A DNA stretch of 64,000 nt from an uncultured Oscillospiraceae bacterium (GCA_944385095.1 CALWVS010000001.1:186001-250000), one strand, 5' to 3'; shown: positions 52,082 through 60,933, counted from the first letter of the stretch. The notes: generated by a model not told the origin, from the sequence alone. Program-made: numbers and translations.

Positions 52082-54007
52082 ATGAGAGATGGACTGATTA
52101 AAATTGCCGCTGGTACCCCATCCATCCGGGTTGCAGATTGCCGCTATAATGCAGAACAGATTTTTACTTTAATGAGAGAGGCACAGCAACAGGGAGTCAA
52201 ATTGCTGTGTTTGCCAGAGTTATGTTTAACAGGGTACACCTGTGGAGATTTATTTTTACAGAATACACTGCTGAACGGTGCAGAGGAAGGGCTGGAGACT
52301 ATTTTAGAGGCAACCGTTAATTTGGAATTGGTTGCTGCAGTGGGTTTGCCAGTGCGGTGTAATTGGAACCAGAAACTTTATAACTGTGCAGCAGTGATTC
52401 AAAAGGGAAAGATTTTAGGGTTGATTCCTAAAATTTATCTGCCTAATTACAATGAGTTTTATGAGGCAAGGTGGTTTACCTCTGGAGAGGGTGTAGACTG
52501 TACCATTACGCTCTGTGGTCAACAGGTTCCATTGAGTGACCAACTGACATTCTGGTGTGAAAGTATGCCCGATTTGGTGTTGGGGGTGGAAATTTGTGAA
52601 GATTTGTGGACAGCCAATCCACCTTCCGTTCGTCTGGCACAAAGTGGCGCAACCGTCATACTGAATCTTTCTGCTTCCAATGAGTTGGTAGGAAAATCAG
52701 ATTATCGCCGTCAGTTGGTGGCTGGGCAGTCTGCTCGGTTGTTGTGTGGCTATTTGTATGCCAACGCAGGGGAGGGTGAATCTACCACCGATGTGGTTTT
52801 TTCTGGGCACAACCTCATAGCAGAAAATGGTTCTCTGTTGGCAGAACGTCGGTTTGTCACTGGATTGACTATGAGTGAATTTGATGTCAGCCGACTGGCG
52901 TATGAGCGGCAGAGGATGACTACTTTTGTCAGCCATACACAATCAGAAGTACATCGCATTCCATTCTCTCTGTCTCTGGAGCGGACACAGCTTACCCGTT
53001 ACATTTCTCCCAACCCCTTTGTGCCAGAGGATGAGGGAGACCGAAAGGAACGCTGCAATGAAATTTTGTGTCTGGCTGCCTTGGGACTGAAAAAGCGGTT
53101 GGAACATACCAGAGCGAAAACAGCGGTTGTGGGTCTGTCTGGTGGACTGGATTCTACATTAGCCATTCTGATCACTGCCCTTGCCATGAAGATGTTAGAC
53201 CGTTCTCCATCGGACATCATTGCAGTGACTATGCCATGTTTTGGTACAACTGACCGTACCCGTGATAATGCGGTGGAATTGGCAGAGCGGTTGGGAGCCA
53301 CCCTGCGACGCATTGACATTGGTGAGGCGGTAAAGGTACACTTTAAGGATATCGGGCAATCTATGGAGGACCACTCTGTTACCTTTGAGAATGGACAGGC
53401 CAGAGAGCGGACACAGGTGCTGATGGATATTGCCAACCAGACAGGCGGTATGGTGATTGGTACAGGAGATTTGAGTGAGTTGGCTCTGGGTTGGGCAACC
53501 TACAATGGGGACCACATGTCTATGTATGCGGTGAATGCAGGGATTCCCAAAACACTGGTGCGCCATCTTGTCTCTTTTATCTCCAGTGATAAAGGGGAGG
53601 ATGACCCCCGTCTCTCCCATGTGTTGGAAGATATTCTGGACACCCCTGTCTCCCCTGAATTACTGCCTGCCATTGAGGGAAAAATCAGTCAAAAGACAGA
53701 GGATTTGGTGGGACCCTATGAACTGCACGACTTTTTTCTGTATTATGCCATCCGCTGGGGATTTTCTCCCCGAAAAGTGTACCGACTGGCACAGTATGCA
53801 CTGGGGAAACGCTATGACAGAGGTACTATTTTGAAGTGGCTGCACAATTTTTATCGCCGTTTCTTTACACAGCAGTTCAAACGCTCCTGTCTGCCAGATG
53901 GTCCAAAAGTGGGTTCTGTTACCCTGTCTCCCCGTGGAGATTGGCGTATGCCCAGTGATGCCGTGGCTGCTCTCTGGATGGCAGAACTGGATACCATTTC
54001 AGAATAA
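52082..54007 (+). CDS. nadE: Glutamine-dependent NAD(+) synthase
   Basis: NadE makes NAD from deamido-NAD, ATP and glutamine. The 641-residue product has an N-terminal nitrilase-like amidase (LLCLPELCLTGY Glu, GLIPKIYLPNYNEFYE Lys, GVEICEDLW Cys) and a C-terminal synthetase with the PP-loop VGLSGGLDSTLAI. This long form uses glutamine rather than ammonia. The next gene lies 15 bases away. Confidence 0.95.
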   Translation: MRDGLIKIAAGTPSIRVADCRYNAEQIFTLMREAQQQGVKLLCLPELCLTGYTCGDLFLQNTLLNGAEEGLETILEATVNLELVAAVGLPVRCNWNQKLYNCAAVIQKGKILGLIPKIYLPNYNEFYEARWFTSGEGVDCTITLCGQQVPLSDQLTFWCESMPDLVLGVEICEDLWTANPPSVRLAQSGATVILNLSASNELVGKSDYRRQLVAGQSARLLCGYLYANAGEGESTTDVVFSGHNLIAENGSLLAERRFVTGLTMSEFDVSRLAYERQRMTTFVSHTQSEVHRIPFSLSLERTQLTRYISPNPFVPEDEGDRKERCNEILCLAALGLKKRLEHTRAKTAVVGLSGGLDSTLAILITALAMKMLDRSPSDIIAVTMPCFGTTDRTRDNAVELAERLGATLRRIDIGEAVKVHFKDIGQSMEDHSVTFENGQARERTQVLMDIANQTGGMVIGTGDLSELALGWATYNGDHMSMYAVNAGIPKTLVRHLVSFISSDKGEDDPRLSHVLEDILDTPVSPELLPAIEGKISQKTEDLVGPYELHDFFLYYAIRWGFSPRKVYRLAQYALGKRYDRGTILKWLHNFYRRFFTQQFKRSCLPDGPKVGSVTLSPRGDWRMPSDAVAALWMAELDTISE

Positions 54008-54022
54008 AAGGGAGTAGAACAT

Positions 54023-54586
54023 TTGAATTTGTATTTTGATTTATTTTTTACCTTTGCCCGTATTGGTGTGTGTACCTTTGGGGGTGGCTATGCCATGCTG
54101 CCTATTTTGCAGCGTGAAATAGTAGAAAAGAAACAATGGGCAACAGATGCAGAATTGACAGACTATTTTGCCATAGGACAGTGTACACCGGGGGTCATTG
54201 CGGTGAACACAGCCACTTTTGTGGGGTATAAACATGGTGGTATTTTTGGTGGTATTTGTGCCACCTTGGGTGTGGTGTTTCCCAGTTTGGTAATTATCAC
54301 TGTCATTGCAGCATGTCTTAGTAATTTTTCAGACTATCCTGTGGTGCAACATGCCCTTTCTGGCGTCAATGCCTGTGTGGTGGCACTGATTGCCAGCAGT
54401 GTATTGAAATTGGGAAAAGGAACTTTGGTCAATCTGTTTAGTTGGGCAATTTTTGTGGGTGTTTTGCTGATTTCTGTGTTGGTGGGAATTTCTCCTGCGG
54501 TTCTGGTGATTGCGGCTGGATTATTGGGGTATTTGACTCTGCCAGTTCAAAAATGGAAACAGAGGAAGGAGGATAAGAACCCATGA
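54023..54586 (+). CDS. Chromate transporter family protein, subunit 1 (short CHR)
   Basis: 187-residue, half-size member of the CHR family with about six hydrophobic segments. FARIGVCTFGGGYAMLPILQRE and IGQCTPGVIAVNTATFVGYK are the CHR signatures. In many Firmicutes two such short genes lie in tandem, with opposite membrane orientation, and act as a pair. The start is TTG 54023 with GGGAG nine bases before. The real substrate need not be chromate. Confidence 0.9.
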   Translation: MNLYFDLFFTFARIGVCTFGGGYAMLPILQREIVEKKQWATDAELTDYFAIGQCTPGVIAVNTATFVGYKHGGIFGGICATLGVVFPSLVIITVIAACLSNFSDYPVVQHALSGVNACVVALIASSVLKLGKGTLVNLFSWAIFVGVLLISVLVGISPAVLVIAAGLLGYLTLPVQKWKQRKEDKNP

Positions 54587-55149
54587 TATTGCTGAGTTTG
54601 TACTATGAATTTTTTAAAACAGGGTTGTTTTCGGTAGGTGGAGGACTTGCCACCATTCCCTTTTTACAACATATGGGGGAGAGTACAGGCTGGTTTCAAA
54701 ACAGTGATTTAACCACAATGATTGCCGTTTCAGAGTCCACACCGGGTCCTATGGGAGTGAACATGGCAACCTATGTGGGGTACCAAACCGCAGGAATTGC
54801 AGGGGCAATCGTTGCCACATTGGGACTTGTGACTCCTTCTATTATTGTAATTTTAATTGTGGCTGGATTTTTGCAGAAATTTCGACAGAATCCAGTGGTT
54901 GAGGCGGTGTTTTGTGGGCTGCGTCCAGCATCCACTGCGCTGATTGTTGCAGCTGGACTGTCTGTCGCATACTCTGTATTTACGGTAGCTGATATGGAAA
55001 GTACACAAAGCCTGTCTGCACTCAATCTACCCTGTATTGTCTTGGCAGTTGCCATTTTTGTTGGATTGAAGTGGACTCCACTGAAAAAACTCCATCCCAT
55101 TTTGTTTATTGCATTTGCCGCAGTGGTGGGAATTGTGGCACAGCTATAA
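54583..55149 (+). CDS. Chromate transporter family protein, subunit 2 (short CHR)
   Basis: 188-residue partner of the preceding gene, overlapping it by four bases. FFKTGLFSVGGGLATIPFLQH and VSESTPGPMGVNMATYVGYQ are the repeated family motifs. About six membrane segments. Confidence 0.9.
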   Translation: MILLSLYYEFFKTGLFSVGGGLATIPFLQHMGESTGWFQNSDLTTMIAVSESTPGPMGVNMATYVGYQTAGIAGAIVATLGLVTPSIIVILIVAGFLQKFRQNPVVEAVFCGLRPASTALIVAAGLSVAYSVFTVADMESTQSLSALNLPCIVLAVAIFVGLKWTPLKKLHPILFIAFAAVVGIVAQL

Positions 55150-55209
55150 CTGGTGTCCCAGAATATGGCGGTATTCTGGGGCATTTTTTTAGAGAAAAGA
55201 AAGAAGTGA

Positions 55210-56589
55210 ATGATATTGTCAAAAACGAATGCACATTCTGGTCAGCGAGAGCGTATGTTGGAAGCCTCTGTTCCCAAATTGGTGGTGACTTTAGCCATTC
55301 CAACCATTATCAGCATGATGGTATCTGCCATCTACAATATGGCAGATACCTATTTTGTATCTCAAATCAATACCAGTGCTTCTGGTGCAGTTGGGATTGT
55401 TTTTTCTATTATGGCACTGATTCAGGCGGTTGGATTTACCATAGGGATGGGTTCCGGCAGCATTTCTTCCCGGCTTTTGGGGCAGGGGATTCCAGAGCGT
55501 GCAGCAATTTTTGCCTCCAGTGCAGTGACGGCTGCACTGATTGCGGGCAGTTTACTGACTTTTTTTGGATTGCTGTTTTTACAGGATTTTGTGTGGGTGT
55601 TAGGTGCAACACAGACCATCTACCCCTATGCGCTGGATTATGCAACCTATATTTTATGGGGTGCCCCTGTGATGTGTATTTCCTTTACACTCAATAACCT
55701 GTTGCGATGGCAGGGAAAGGCAAAGCTCTCAGTGGTTGGGCTGGGAATCGGGGGTATCTTAAACATTATACTTGATCCCATTTTTATTTTTGTGCTGGGG
55801 TTGGGTATTTCTGGTGCAGCCACTGCAACTTTGGTGAGCCAACTGACCAGTATGTGTATTTTATCCTCCTTTTTTCTGCTGGGACACAGTGACATTCGGG
55901 TTTCTCCCAAATGTGTGTCCCGCTCCCCTCGTATCTACTTCTTAATTCTGAAAAGCGGGCTTCCCTCTTTCTTTAGGCAGGGAATGTCCAGTGTATCAAC
56001 CATGGCACTGAATTTCAACGCAGGTATGTATGGAGATGCAGCAGTGGCTGCCATGGCAATCGTGACCAAAGTGTTCAATTTTATTCTGTCTGCGGTGATT
56101 GGCTTTGGTCAGGGTATGCAGCCTGTGGTTGGTTATAACTACGGAGCGGGGAAATTACATCGAGTCCGGCAGGCAGTGTTCTTTTCCATCAAATTTTGTA
56201 CTGTCATCTTGACGATTGCCGCCATTGTGGGCGCACTGTTTGCCCATGAGATTGTGGCATTTTTCCGAGATGACCCACAAGTAATTGAAATTGGCACAAG
56301 GGCGTTCCGCTATCAGTGTATTACCCTTCCCATTGGGTCGGTTTTGGTGTTTTCCAATATGGTGTTTCAGTCTATGGGAAAGTCTGTGCGTGCTTCCATT
56401 TTGGCTTTGTGTCGTCAAGGGCTTGTGTTTATTCCTATGGTGTTTTTATTGCCAAATTTGTTTGGATTAACAGGACTGGAATTGACCCAGACAGTTTCGG
56501 ATGCAGTTGCCTTTATTATTTCAAGCATTATCTTTGTCCATTATTTCTTTCAAGAACTTCCAAAAGAACAGCAAAAAGAGCCGGATTAG
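55210..56589 (+). CDS. MATE family efflux transporter
   Basis: 459-residue protein with twelve predicted membrane segments and MATE landmarks: PKLVVTLAIPTIISMMVSA, YNMADTYFVSQI, and GFGQGMQPVVGYNYGA near the second repeat. MATE pumps export drugs or metabolites by Na+ or H+ exchange; the substrate cannot be told. Its stop codon overlaps that of gluQ on the other strand. Confidence 0.93.
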   Translation: MILSKTNAHSGQRERMLEASVPKLVVTLAIPTIISMMVSAIYNMADTYFVSQINTSASGAVGIVFSIMALIQAVGFTIGMGSGSISSRLLGQGIPERAAIFASSAVTAALIAGSLLTFFGLLFLQDFVWVLGATQTIYPYALDYATYILWGAPVMCISFTLNNLLRWQGKAKLSVVGLGIGGILNIILDPIFIFVLGLGISGAATATLVSQLTSMCILSSFFLLGHSDIRVSPKCVSRSPRIYFLILKSGLPSFFRQGMSSVSTMALNFNAGMYGDAAVAAMAIVTKVFNFILSAVIGFGQGMQPVVGYNYGAGKLHRVRQAVFFSIKFCTVILTIAAIVGALFAHEIVAFFRDDPQVIEIGTRAFRYQCITLPIGSVLVFSNMVFQSMGKSVRASILALCRQGLVFIPMVFLLPNLFGLTGLELTQTVSDAVAFIISSIIFVHYFFQELPKEQQKEPD

Positions 56590-56608
56590 CAAAAATCCGG
56601 CTTTTTTT
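56579..56608. terminator. Bidirectional terminator overlapping two stop codons
   Basis: AGCCGGATT (56579-56587) and AATCCGGCT (56594-56602) form a perfect 9-bp stem with a 6-base loop. The plus side runs into TTTTTTT; on the minus side the stem is followed by CTTTTTGC. The last codons and stops of both the MATE gene and gluQ lie within it. Confidence 0.92.
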
Positions 56609-57512
56609 GTAAGTTTATCACAAAATCCTTTTTGGGAAGTTTCTCCCATGAAAAAAGTGGAATCAGTTCTTCGGGAGAGATGGGGGAGTATTCATCCAGT
56701 AATCCAGCAGCATAGGCGAGCTGCCCCACCAGTTCTCTGGCAGAATATTTCTCCTGTAATTCATCCATTGCCTTATCCCGGTCACGCTTTGCCAGCCTGC
56801 GACCATCTGGAGCAAGGAGCAGTGGGACATGCCCATAGGTGGGATGTGGAAGGGAGAGAAGGCGTTGTAAGTACATCTGTCGAGGGGTAGAATCCAATAA
56901 ATCGCTTCCCCGAACCACCTCTGTGACCCCCATATCACCGTCGTCAATGACCACGGCAAGCTGATAGGCATAAACCCCATCCGAGCGGCGGATGATAAAG
57001 TCTCCACAGGATTGTGCCAGATTTTCAGTGTAAGTGCCTTGCAGCAGGTCCTCAAAGGAAATGGTTTCAGAGGGAACTGCAATGCGCCACGCCGCTTTTC
57101 TGGTTTGGGAAAACAGCAGTTTTTGTTCCGGGGTTAGGGTGCGACAGTGTCCATTATAGAGTACAACACCATCGGAACGGTGGGGCGCAGAGGCTGCCAG
57201 CCGTTCTGCTCTGGTGCAATAACAGGGATAGAGTACTCCCTGTGCCTGTAACTGTTCAAAAACTGCTGCATAGAGTTTGGTACGTTTGCTCTGATAGACT
57301 GGTCCATTGTCCCAATCTAGCCCCAACCACTCCAAATCACACATAATTTGGTCACAGTAATGTTGATTGCACCGTTCGGGGTCTAAGTCCTCTAAACGCA
57401 GCACCATGGTTCCTCCCTGACTGCGGACACTGAGCCATGCAAGGAGAGAAGCCCACAGATTCCCTAAATGAATGCGACCACTTGGGCTGGGTGCAAATCT
57501 TCCACAGACCAT
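56586..57512 (-). CDS. gluQ: Glutamyl-Q tRNA(Asp) synthetase
   Basis: GluQ attaches glutamate to queuosine at position 34 of tRNA-Asp. The 308-residue product is a truncated glutamyl-tRNA synthetase with only the catalytic part: GRFAPSPSGRIHLGNLWASL (HIGH-like HLGN), LEDLDPER, a zinc site (CYCTRAERL ... YNGHCR) and RLAKRDRDK (KMSKS-like). The anticodon-binding domain is missing, as expected for the family. ATG 57512 has AGAGGGGGAAG upstream; the earlier ATG 57539 overlaps the -10 element, so is not used. Confidence 0.93.
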   Translation of the reverse strand: MVCGRFAPSPSGRIHLGNLWASLLAWLSVRSQGGTMVLRLEDLDPERCNQHYCDQIMCDLEWLGLDWDNGPVYQSKRTKLYAAVFEQLQAQGVLYPCYCTRAERLAASAPHRSDGVVLYNGHCRTLTPEQKLLFSQTRKAAWRIAVPSETISFEDLLQGTYTENLAQSCGDFIIRRSDGVYAYQLAVVIDDGDMGVTEVVRGSDLLDSTPRQMYLQRLLSLPHPTYGHVPLLLAPDGRRLAKRDRDKAMDELQEKYSARELVGQLAYAAGLLDEYSPISPEELIPLFSWEKLPKKDFVINLQKKPDFC

Positions 57513-57537
57513 CGCTCTTCCCCCTCTCTTTTTCTTC

Positions 57538-57546
57538 ATTATAACA
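57538..57546 (-). promoter_or_regulatory. Extended -10 promoter of gluQ
   Basis: On the minus strand TGTTATAAT (57546 to 57538) matches TGnTATAAT. Transcription would begin near 57531, about 19 bases before the start codon at 57512. Confidence 0.55.
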
Positions 57547-57568
57547 TAATAACATAGATACTGTACTC

Positions 57569-57597
57569 TTGCAATGGAGAGACACTCAGACTATAAT
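57569..57597 (+). promoter_or_regulatory. Promoter of the sigma/anti-sigma operon
   Basis: TTGCAA (57569-57574), 17-base spacer, TATAAT (57592-57597). The predicted leader of about 105 bases contains GGGTGG (57604-57609) and CCACCC (57643-57648), which can pair and are followed by CATTTTTCTT; this might be an attenuator, but is weak. Confidence 0.65.
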
Positions 57598-57710
57598 AAA
57601 GTCGGGTGGATTTGCCACTTTTCTCTAAAAAGCGGGGTTGAACCACCCACCATTTTTCTTGCAATAAAAATACCATCTGGTGCATTATCAATATGACAGG
57701 AGAATGGACT

Positions 57711-58289
57711 ATGTTGATGATACTTGCTGCCATAGAGGAAGAATATGGCAAACTAAATAATTCTGAGTTAGAAGATTTGATGCAGGGACTGGTCAGAGGG
57801 GAACAGGAAGCACTTTCCCAACTCTACCACTATGCGCGTACTGCGGTTTATGGGCTTGCACTGTCTATTGTCCGAAATGGACATGATGCAGACGATATTA
57901 CACAGGACACTTTTGTACGGGCATGGGAGAAAGCGGAACAATACCGTCCCCAGGGAACCCCTATGGCATGGCTCTTATCCATTACACGCAATTTGGCATT
58001 GATGAAACTGAGAGAGCAGAAGCGAACACAGGACCTTCCACCAGAGGATTGGGCACAGTTTTCAGTTGCCTCTCACGATGTGACCACAGAAGACCGTACA
58101 GTCCTTGGTGCAGCTATGACCATTCTCTCGGATGAGGAGAGGCAAATCATTTTACTCCATGTAACCTCTGGTTTAAAACATCGGGAGATTGCATCCCTTT
58201 TGGAGTTGCCTCTCTCTACTGTGCTGTCCAAATATCACCGCGCCTTGAAGAAACTCAAAGAAAAACTGAAAGGAGATGACACCCCATGA
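57711..58289 (+). CDS. ECF-type RNA polymerase sigma factor
   Basis: 192-residue sigma factor. Region 2 (LSIVRNGHDADDITQDTFVRAWEKA, landmark around residues 45-70) and region 4 (LSDEERQIILLHVTSGLKHR, then EIASLLELPLSTVLSKYHRA) are present with no region 3, as in extracytoplasmic-function sigma factors. Its neighbour, overlapping by four bases, is a membrane anti-sigma-like protein. The start ATG 57711 has AGGAGA seven bases upstream; ATG 57693 is the alternative. Confidence 0.87.
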   Translation: MLMILAAIEEEYGKLNNSELEDLMQGLVRGEQEALSQLYHYARTAVYGLALSIVRNGHDADDITQDTFVRAWEKAEQYRPQGTPMAWLLSITRNLALMKLREQKRTQDLPPEDWAQFSVASHDVTTEDRTVLGAAMTILSDEERQIILLHVTSGLKHREIASLLELPLSTVLSKYHRALKKLKEKLKGDDTP

Positions 58290-59773
58290 CAGACAAGGAA
58301 CTGAGACAGAGGTTGTACACTGCCCTTGACCATGCTGCACCCAATGACATTGAGGGTGTGCTCTCTCGTTGCCAGCCCAGGACAGGGAAAGTGGTACCCA
58401 TTTCCAGTGGTGGGAAAAAGGCAAGGAAGAAATGGGTTCCTGCATTGGCTGCCGCCTGTGTGGCATTGGTTGTTGCTGGTGGAGGGTTTCAATACTATAT
58501 GCAGAATAACACTGTGGCATCCATCGTACTGCTGGATGTGAACCCCAGTGTGGAACTGACAGTAAACCAAAAAGAGAAAGTCCTATCTGCCACACCTGCC
58601 AATGAGGATGCATCTGTGATTCTGGATGGAATGGATTTGAGGGGAGCCCATGTGGATGTGGCGATGAATGCCATTGTAGGTTCCCTGTTACAACATGGTT
58701 TTGTGGATGAACTGGCAAATTCCATTTTGATTACCGTAGAGGATACCAATGCAGAACGAGGAGCCCAGCTGCAACAGGATTTGACTGCACAGGCAGATGC
58801 CATTTTGTCCAGTGCGCAGGTCCATGGAGCCATCCTGTCCCAAACGATACAAGATTCTCAGCTCCTTCAGCAACAGGCAGAAACCTATGGAATTTCTGCC
58901 GGCAAAGTGGTACTCATTCAAACGATTGTAGATGCAAGTGGCGGCTTGCACACCTTTGAGGAATTGGTGGGGCTGTCCATCAATGAATTGAATTTGCTTT
59001 ATACATCTCTTACAACCCAGAATTCCAATCAGCAGACACAGCCAACTACCCCCAGTCATACCATTCAATCCTCAGGGGAGGCAAGTGTACAGGCATATAT
59101 TGGCACAGAGGCAGCCCAGGCAGCCGCTTTTGCCCATGCAGGAGTATCCAGCTCAGATGCTGTGGTTTTAGAAGTGGATTATGACTATGAAGACGGATGT
59201 ATGGTGTATGAAATTGAGTTTGTAGTTGGCTCAGTGGAGTATGAATATGATATTGATGCTGCCACAGGGGCTGTCATCAAATACCAGAAAGAGGGGGGGC
59301 ATACCCCTGTCATCTCACAAAATCAGCCACAGACGGGAACTGCTACCACAGAAATAGGGGAGAAACAGGCAAAATCCATTGCATTTTCTCATGCAGGGGT
59401 ATCTGAATCTCAGGTTTCCTCTCTACGTGTGGAGCGGGATTTGGATGATGGTAGATTGGAGTACGAAGTGTCATTCTGGGTAGGTGATACAGAGTATGAG
59501 TACACCATTGATGCAGCAAGTGGTGGAGTGTATAAAAGTGAGTCCAAGACCCATACCGTTTCTTCCACCGGTGATATAGGGGAAGCACAGGCGAAATCCA
59601 TTGCCCTCACCCATGCAGGGCTGGCAGAATCAGAGGTTTTTGAACTGAAAGTGAAACGGGAAGTAGATGACATCCAGTTGGAATATGAGGTAGAATTTAA
59701 AACTGCCTATGCAGAATATGAGTATAAAATTGATGGAGCCACTGGTTCGATTTTAGAGTTTGAGCAGGACTGA
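58286..59773 (+). CDS. RsgI-like membrane anti-sigma factor with three PepSY domains
   Basis: 495-residue protein. A short cytoplasmic N-terminus (~1-50), a membrane segment (~50-71), then an extracytoplasmic region beginning with the RsgI-type block (SIVLLDVNPSVELTVN; residues 79-94) in which Asn86-Pro87 is the expected self-cleavage site. The C-terminal half has three PepSY-like repeats (about 272-335, 357-418 and 430-493), each with the IGEKQAKSIAFSHAG-type helix and the YEYxIDAATG end. It probably inhibits the preceding sigma factor by its cytoplasmic part; the PepSY domains could sense a cell-wall or secretion state. Confidence 0.85.
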   Translation: MTDKELRQRLYTALDHAAPNDIEGVLSRCQPRTGKVVPISSGGKKARKKWVPALAAACVALVVAGGGFQYYMQNNTVASIVLLDVNPSVELTVNQKEKVLSATPANEDASVILDGMDLRGAHVDVAMNAIVGSLLQHGFVDELANSILITVEDTNAERGAQLQQDLTAQADAILSSAQVHGAILSQTIQDSQLLQQQAETYGISAGKVVLIQTIVDASGGLHTFEELVGLSINELNLLYTSLTTQNSNQQTQPTTPSHTIQSSGEASVQAYIGTEAAQAAAFAHAGVSSSDAVVLEVDYDYEDGCMVYEIEFVVGSVEYEYDIDAATGAVIKYQKEGGHTPVISQNQPQTGTATTEIGEKQAKSIAFSHAGVSESQVSSLRVERDLDDGRLEYEVSFWVGDTEYEYTIDAASGGVYKSESKTHTVSSTGDIGEAQAKSIALTHAGLAESEVFELKVKREVDDIQLEYEVEFKTAYAEYEYKIDGATGSILEFEQD

Positions 59774-59788
59774 GTGTAACATACGCAG

Positions 59789-59826
59789 AACGCCTGGACA
59801 GAATGTTTTCTGACCAGGCGTTTTTG
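59789..59826 (+). terminator. Terminator of the sigma/anti-sigma operon
   Basis: AACGCCTGG (59789-59797) pairs with CCAGGCGTT (59814-59822), inner CAGA/TCTG also pairs, and TTTTTG follows. Confidence 0.9.
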
Positions 59827-59848
59827 TTTTCGTTTTACACAATAAAAA

Positions 59849-59881
59849 ACACCAGAATCCCACAATCTGGGATTCTGGTGT
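59849..59881 (-). terminator. Terminator of the zinc-ribbon/SH3 gene
   Basis: ACACCAGAATCCCA (59849-59862) and TGGGATTCTGGTGT (59868-59881) form a 14-bp stem with a 5-base loop; on the minus strand it runs into TTTTTTATT. It lies just beyond the stop of the minus-strand gene. Confidence 0.92.
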
Positions 59882-59916
59882 AAGAATGTGTTGCTATAAA
59901 GGGCTATAAAATGAAA

Positions 59917-60849
59917 TTAGGAATTTTTTGGGGTCAAGTAAGTACCAAGTACATATCCTTCTTCATAATTTCCACCACCAGTGGAATACTTGATTTTATA
60001 CCAGCCATCCTGTGCTTTTTCCAGAATTTCCACCGTTGCGCCGTTGGAGGTACTTGCTTTGACTTCATAGGTGGTGCCAGGACCAGAGCGGATATTCAAC
60101 CCACCGCTTGCACCAGTAATTTCCACCTCTGTATTGGGAGCAAAATCACCACTGCTACCTTGATTGTTAGAGGAACCAGATTGACCACTGCTGGTAGAGC
60201 CAGACTGGCTACCAGAACCAGAGGAGGTATCTGGGGTTTCTGGCACAATATTCTCTCCTGTTCCATCGCCCAGACAGTGAACCGTACACTGTGCTGTTAC
60301 ATCTCCCACTGTGGCAGTAATCACAACGGGTACCTCATCACTGCCCTTGTAGACATTGGTAATATTACCAAATTCATCTACGGTGGCAATATTTGGGTTT
60401 GCACTGGTCCATGTAATGGTTACATTGGCACCCTTTGGATCTGTTGTGGCAATGACCTGATAGGGTTCATTGGGTTGCAGTGAGAAATCGGTGCGGCTGA
60501 GAGTCAAACCCTGAATTTCTACCACTTGAGTTTGAGAGGAACCTGTGGAGGATTGATCAGAAGAGGAGCCATGAGCGGGATTATTTCCCATAAACATGGG
60601 GGAAACATAGCGAATGACAATAATCAGAGCGGTTAAAATTAAAACCAGAGAAACCGCAAGACCAAAAATCTGAATGGGATTTGCTTTACCGCCAGAGATA
60701 CGGCGTCCCACAATGCCACGATATCCACTTTGTGCTGGTCTTTCATCGCAGAATGGACAGCGTTTATAGGTGACAGAATATTCTTCTCCACAGTTTTCAC
60801 ACTGAATCACATCAGTGTTACGACGGGGAGGGGCTTTTTTCGTAGACAT
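59917..60849 (-). CDS. Membrane-anchored zinc-ribbon, Big2 and SH3b domain protein
   Basis: 310-residue protein. N-terminal zinc ribbon (CENCGEEYSVTYKRCPFCD; CxxC pairs), a single membrane segment (~60-85, IQIFGLAVSLVLILTALIIVI), an extracellular Ig-like Big2 domain (~115-200), a Ser/Gly/Gln-rich linker and a C-terminal SH3b domain (~238-306, SGGLNIRSGPGTTYEVK and VEILEKAQDGWYKIKY). Cell-wall binding outside and a metal-bound cytoplasmic head are inferred; no function is known to me. It has a promoter with an unusual palindrome. Confidence 0.8.
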   Translation of the reverse strand: MSTKKAPPRRNTDVIQCENCGEEYSVTYKRCPFCDERPAQSGYRGIVGRRISGGKANPIQIFGLAVSLVLILTALIIVIRYVSPMFMGNNPAHGSSSDQSSTGSSQTQVVEIQGLTLSRTDFSLQPNEPYQVIATTDPKGANVTITWTSANPNIATVDEFGNITNVYKGSDEVPVVITATVGDVTAQCTVHCLGDGTGENIVPETPDTSSGSGSQSGSTSSGQSGSSNNQGSSGDFAPNTEVEITGASGGLNIRSGPGTTYEVKASTSNGATVEILEKAQDGWYKIKYSTGGGNYEEGYVLGTYLTPKNS

Positions 60850-60881
60850 AAATGGAAACCTCCATCCTATAATTCAAAACA

Positions 60882-60910
60882 TAAAATAGATTCACATCGA
60901 ATCTATTTTA
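60882..60910. promoter_or_regulatory. Perfect 12-bp palindrome over the -10 region of the SH3b gene (operator candidate)
   Basis: TAAAATAGATTC (60882-60893) and GAATCTATTTTA (60899-60910) are perfect inverted repeats separated by ACATC. The outer arm contains the -10 element (TAAAAT on the minus strand, 60910 to 60905) and the start point would fall in the palindrome, typical of a repressor operator. No protein that would bind it is adjacent. Confidence 0.65.
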
Positions 60911-60933
60911 CAGGGATTTTATCTATCCGTCAA
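60905..60933 (-). promoter_or_regulatory. Promoter of the zinc-ribbon/SH3b gene
   Basis: Minus-strand TTGACG (60933 to 60928), 17-base spacer and TAAAAT (60910 to 60905). The transcript leader is about 50 bases with GGAGG before the ATG at 60849. Confidence 0.65.

Noticed and set aside
57513-57539. gluQ start at 57539
   Set aside because: The ATG overlaps the extended -10 (TGTTATAAT) so it would not be in the mRNA; 57512 has a strong ribosome site.
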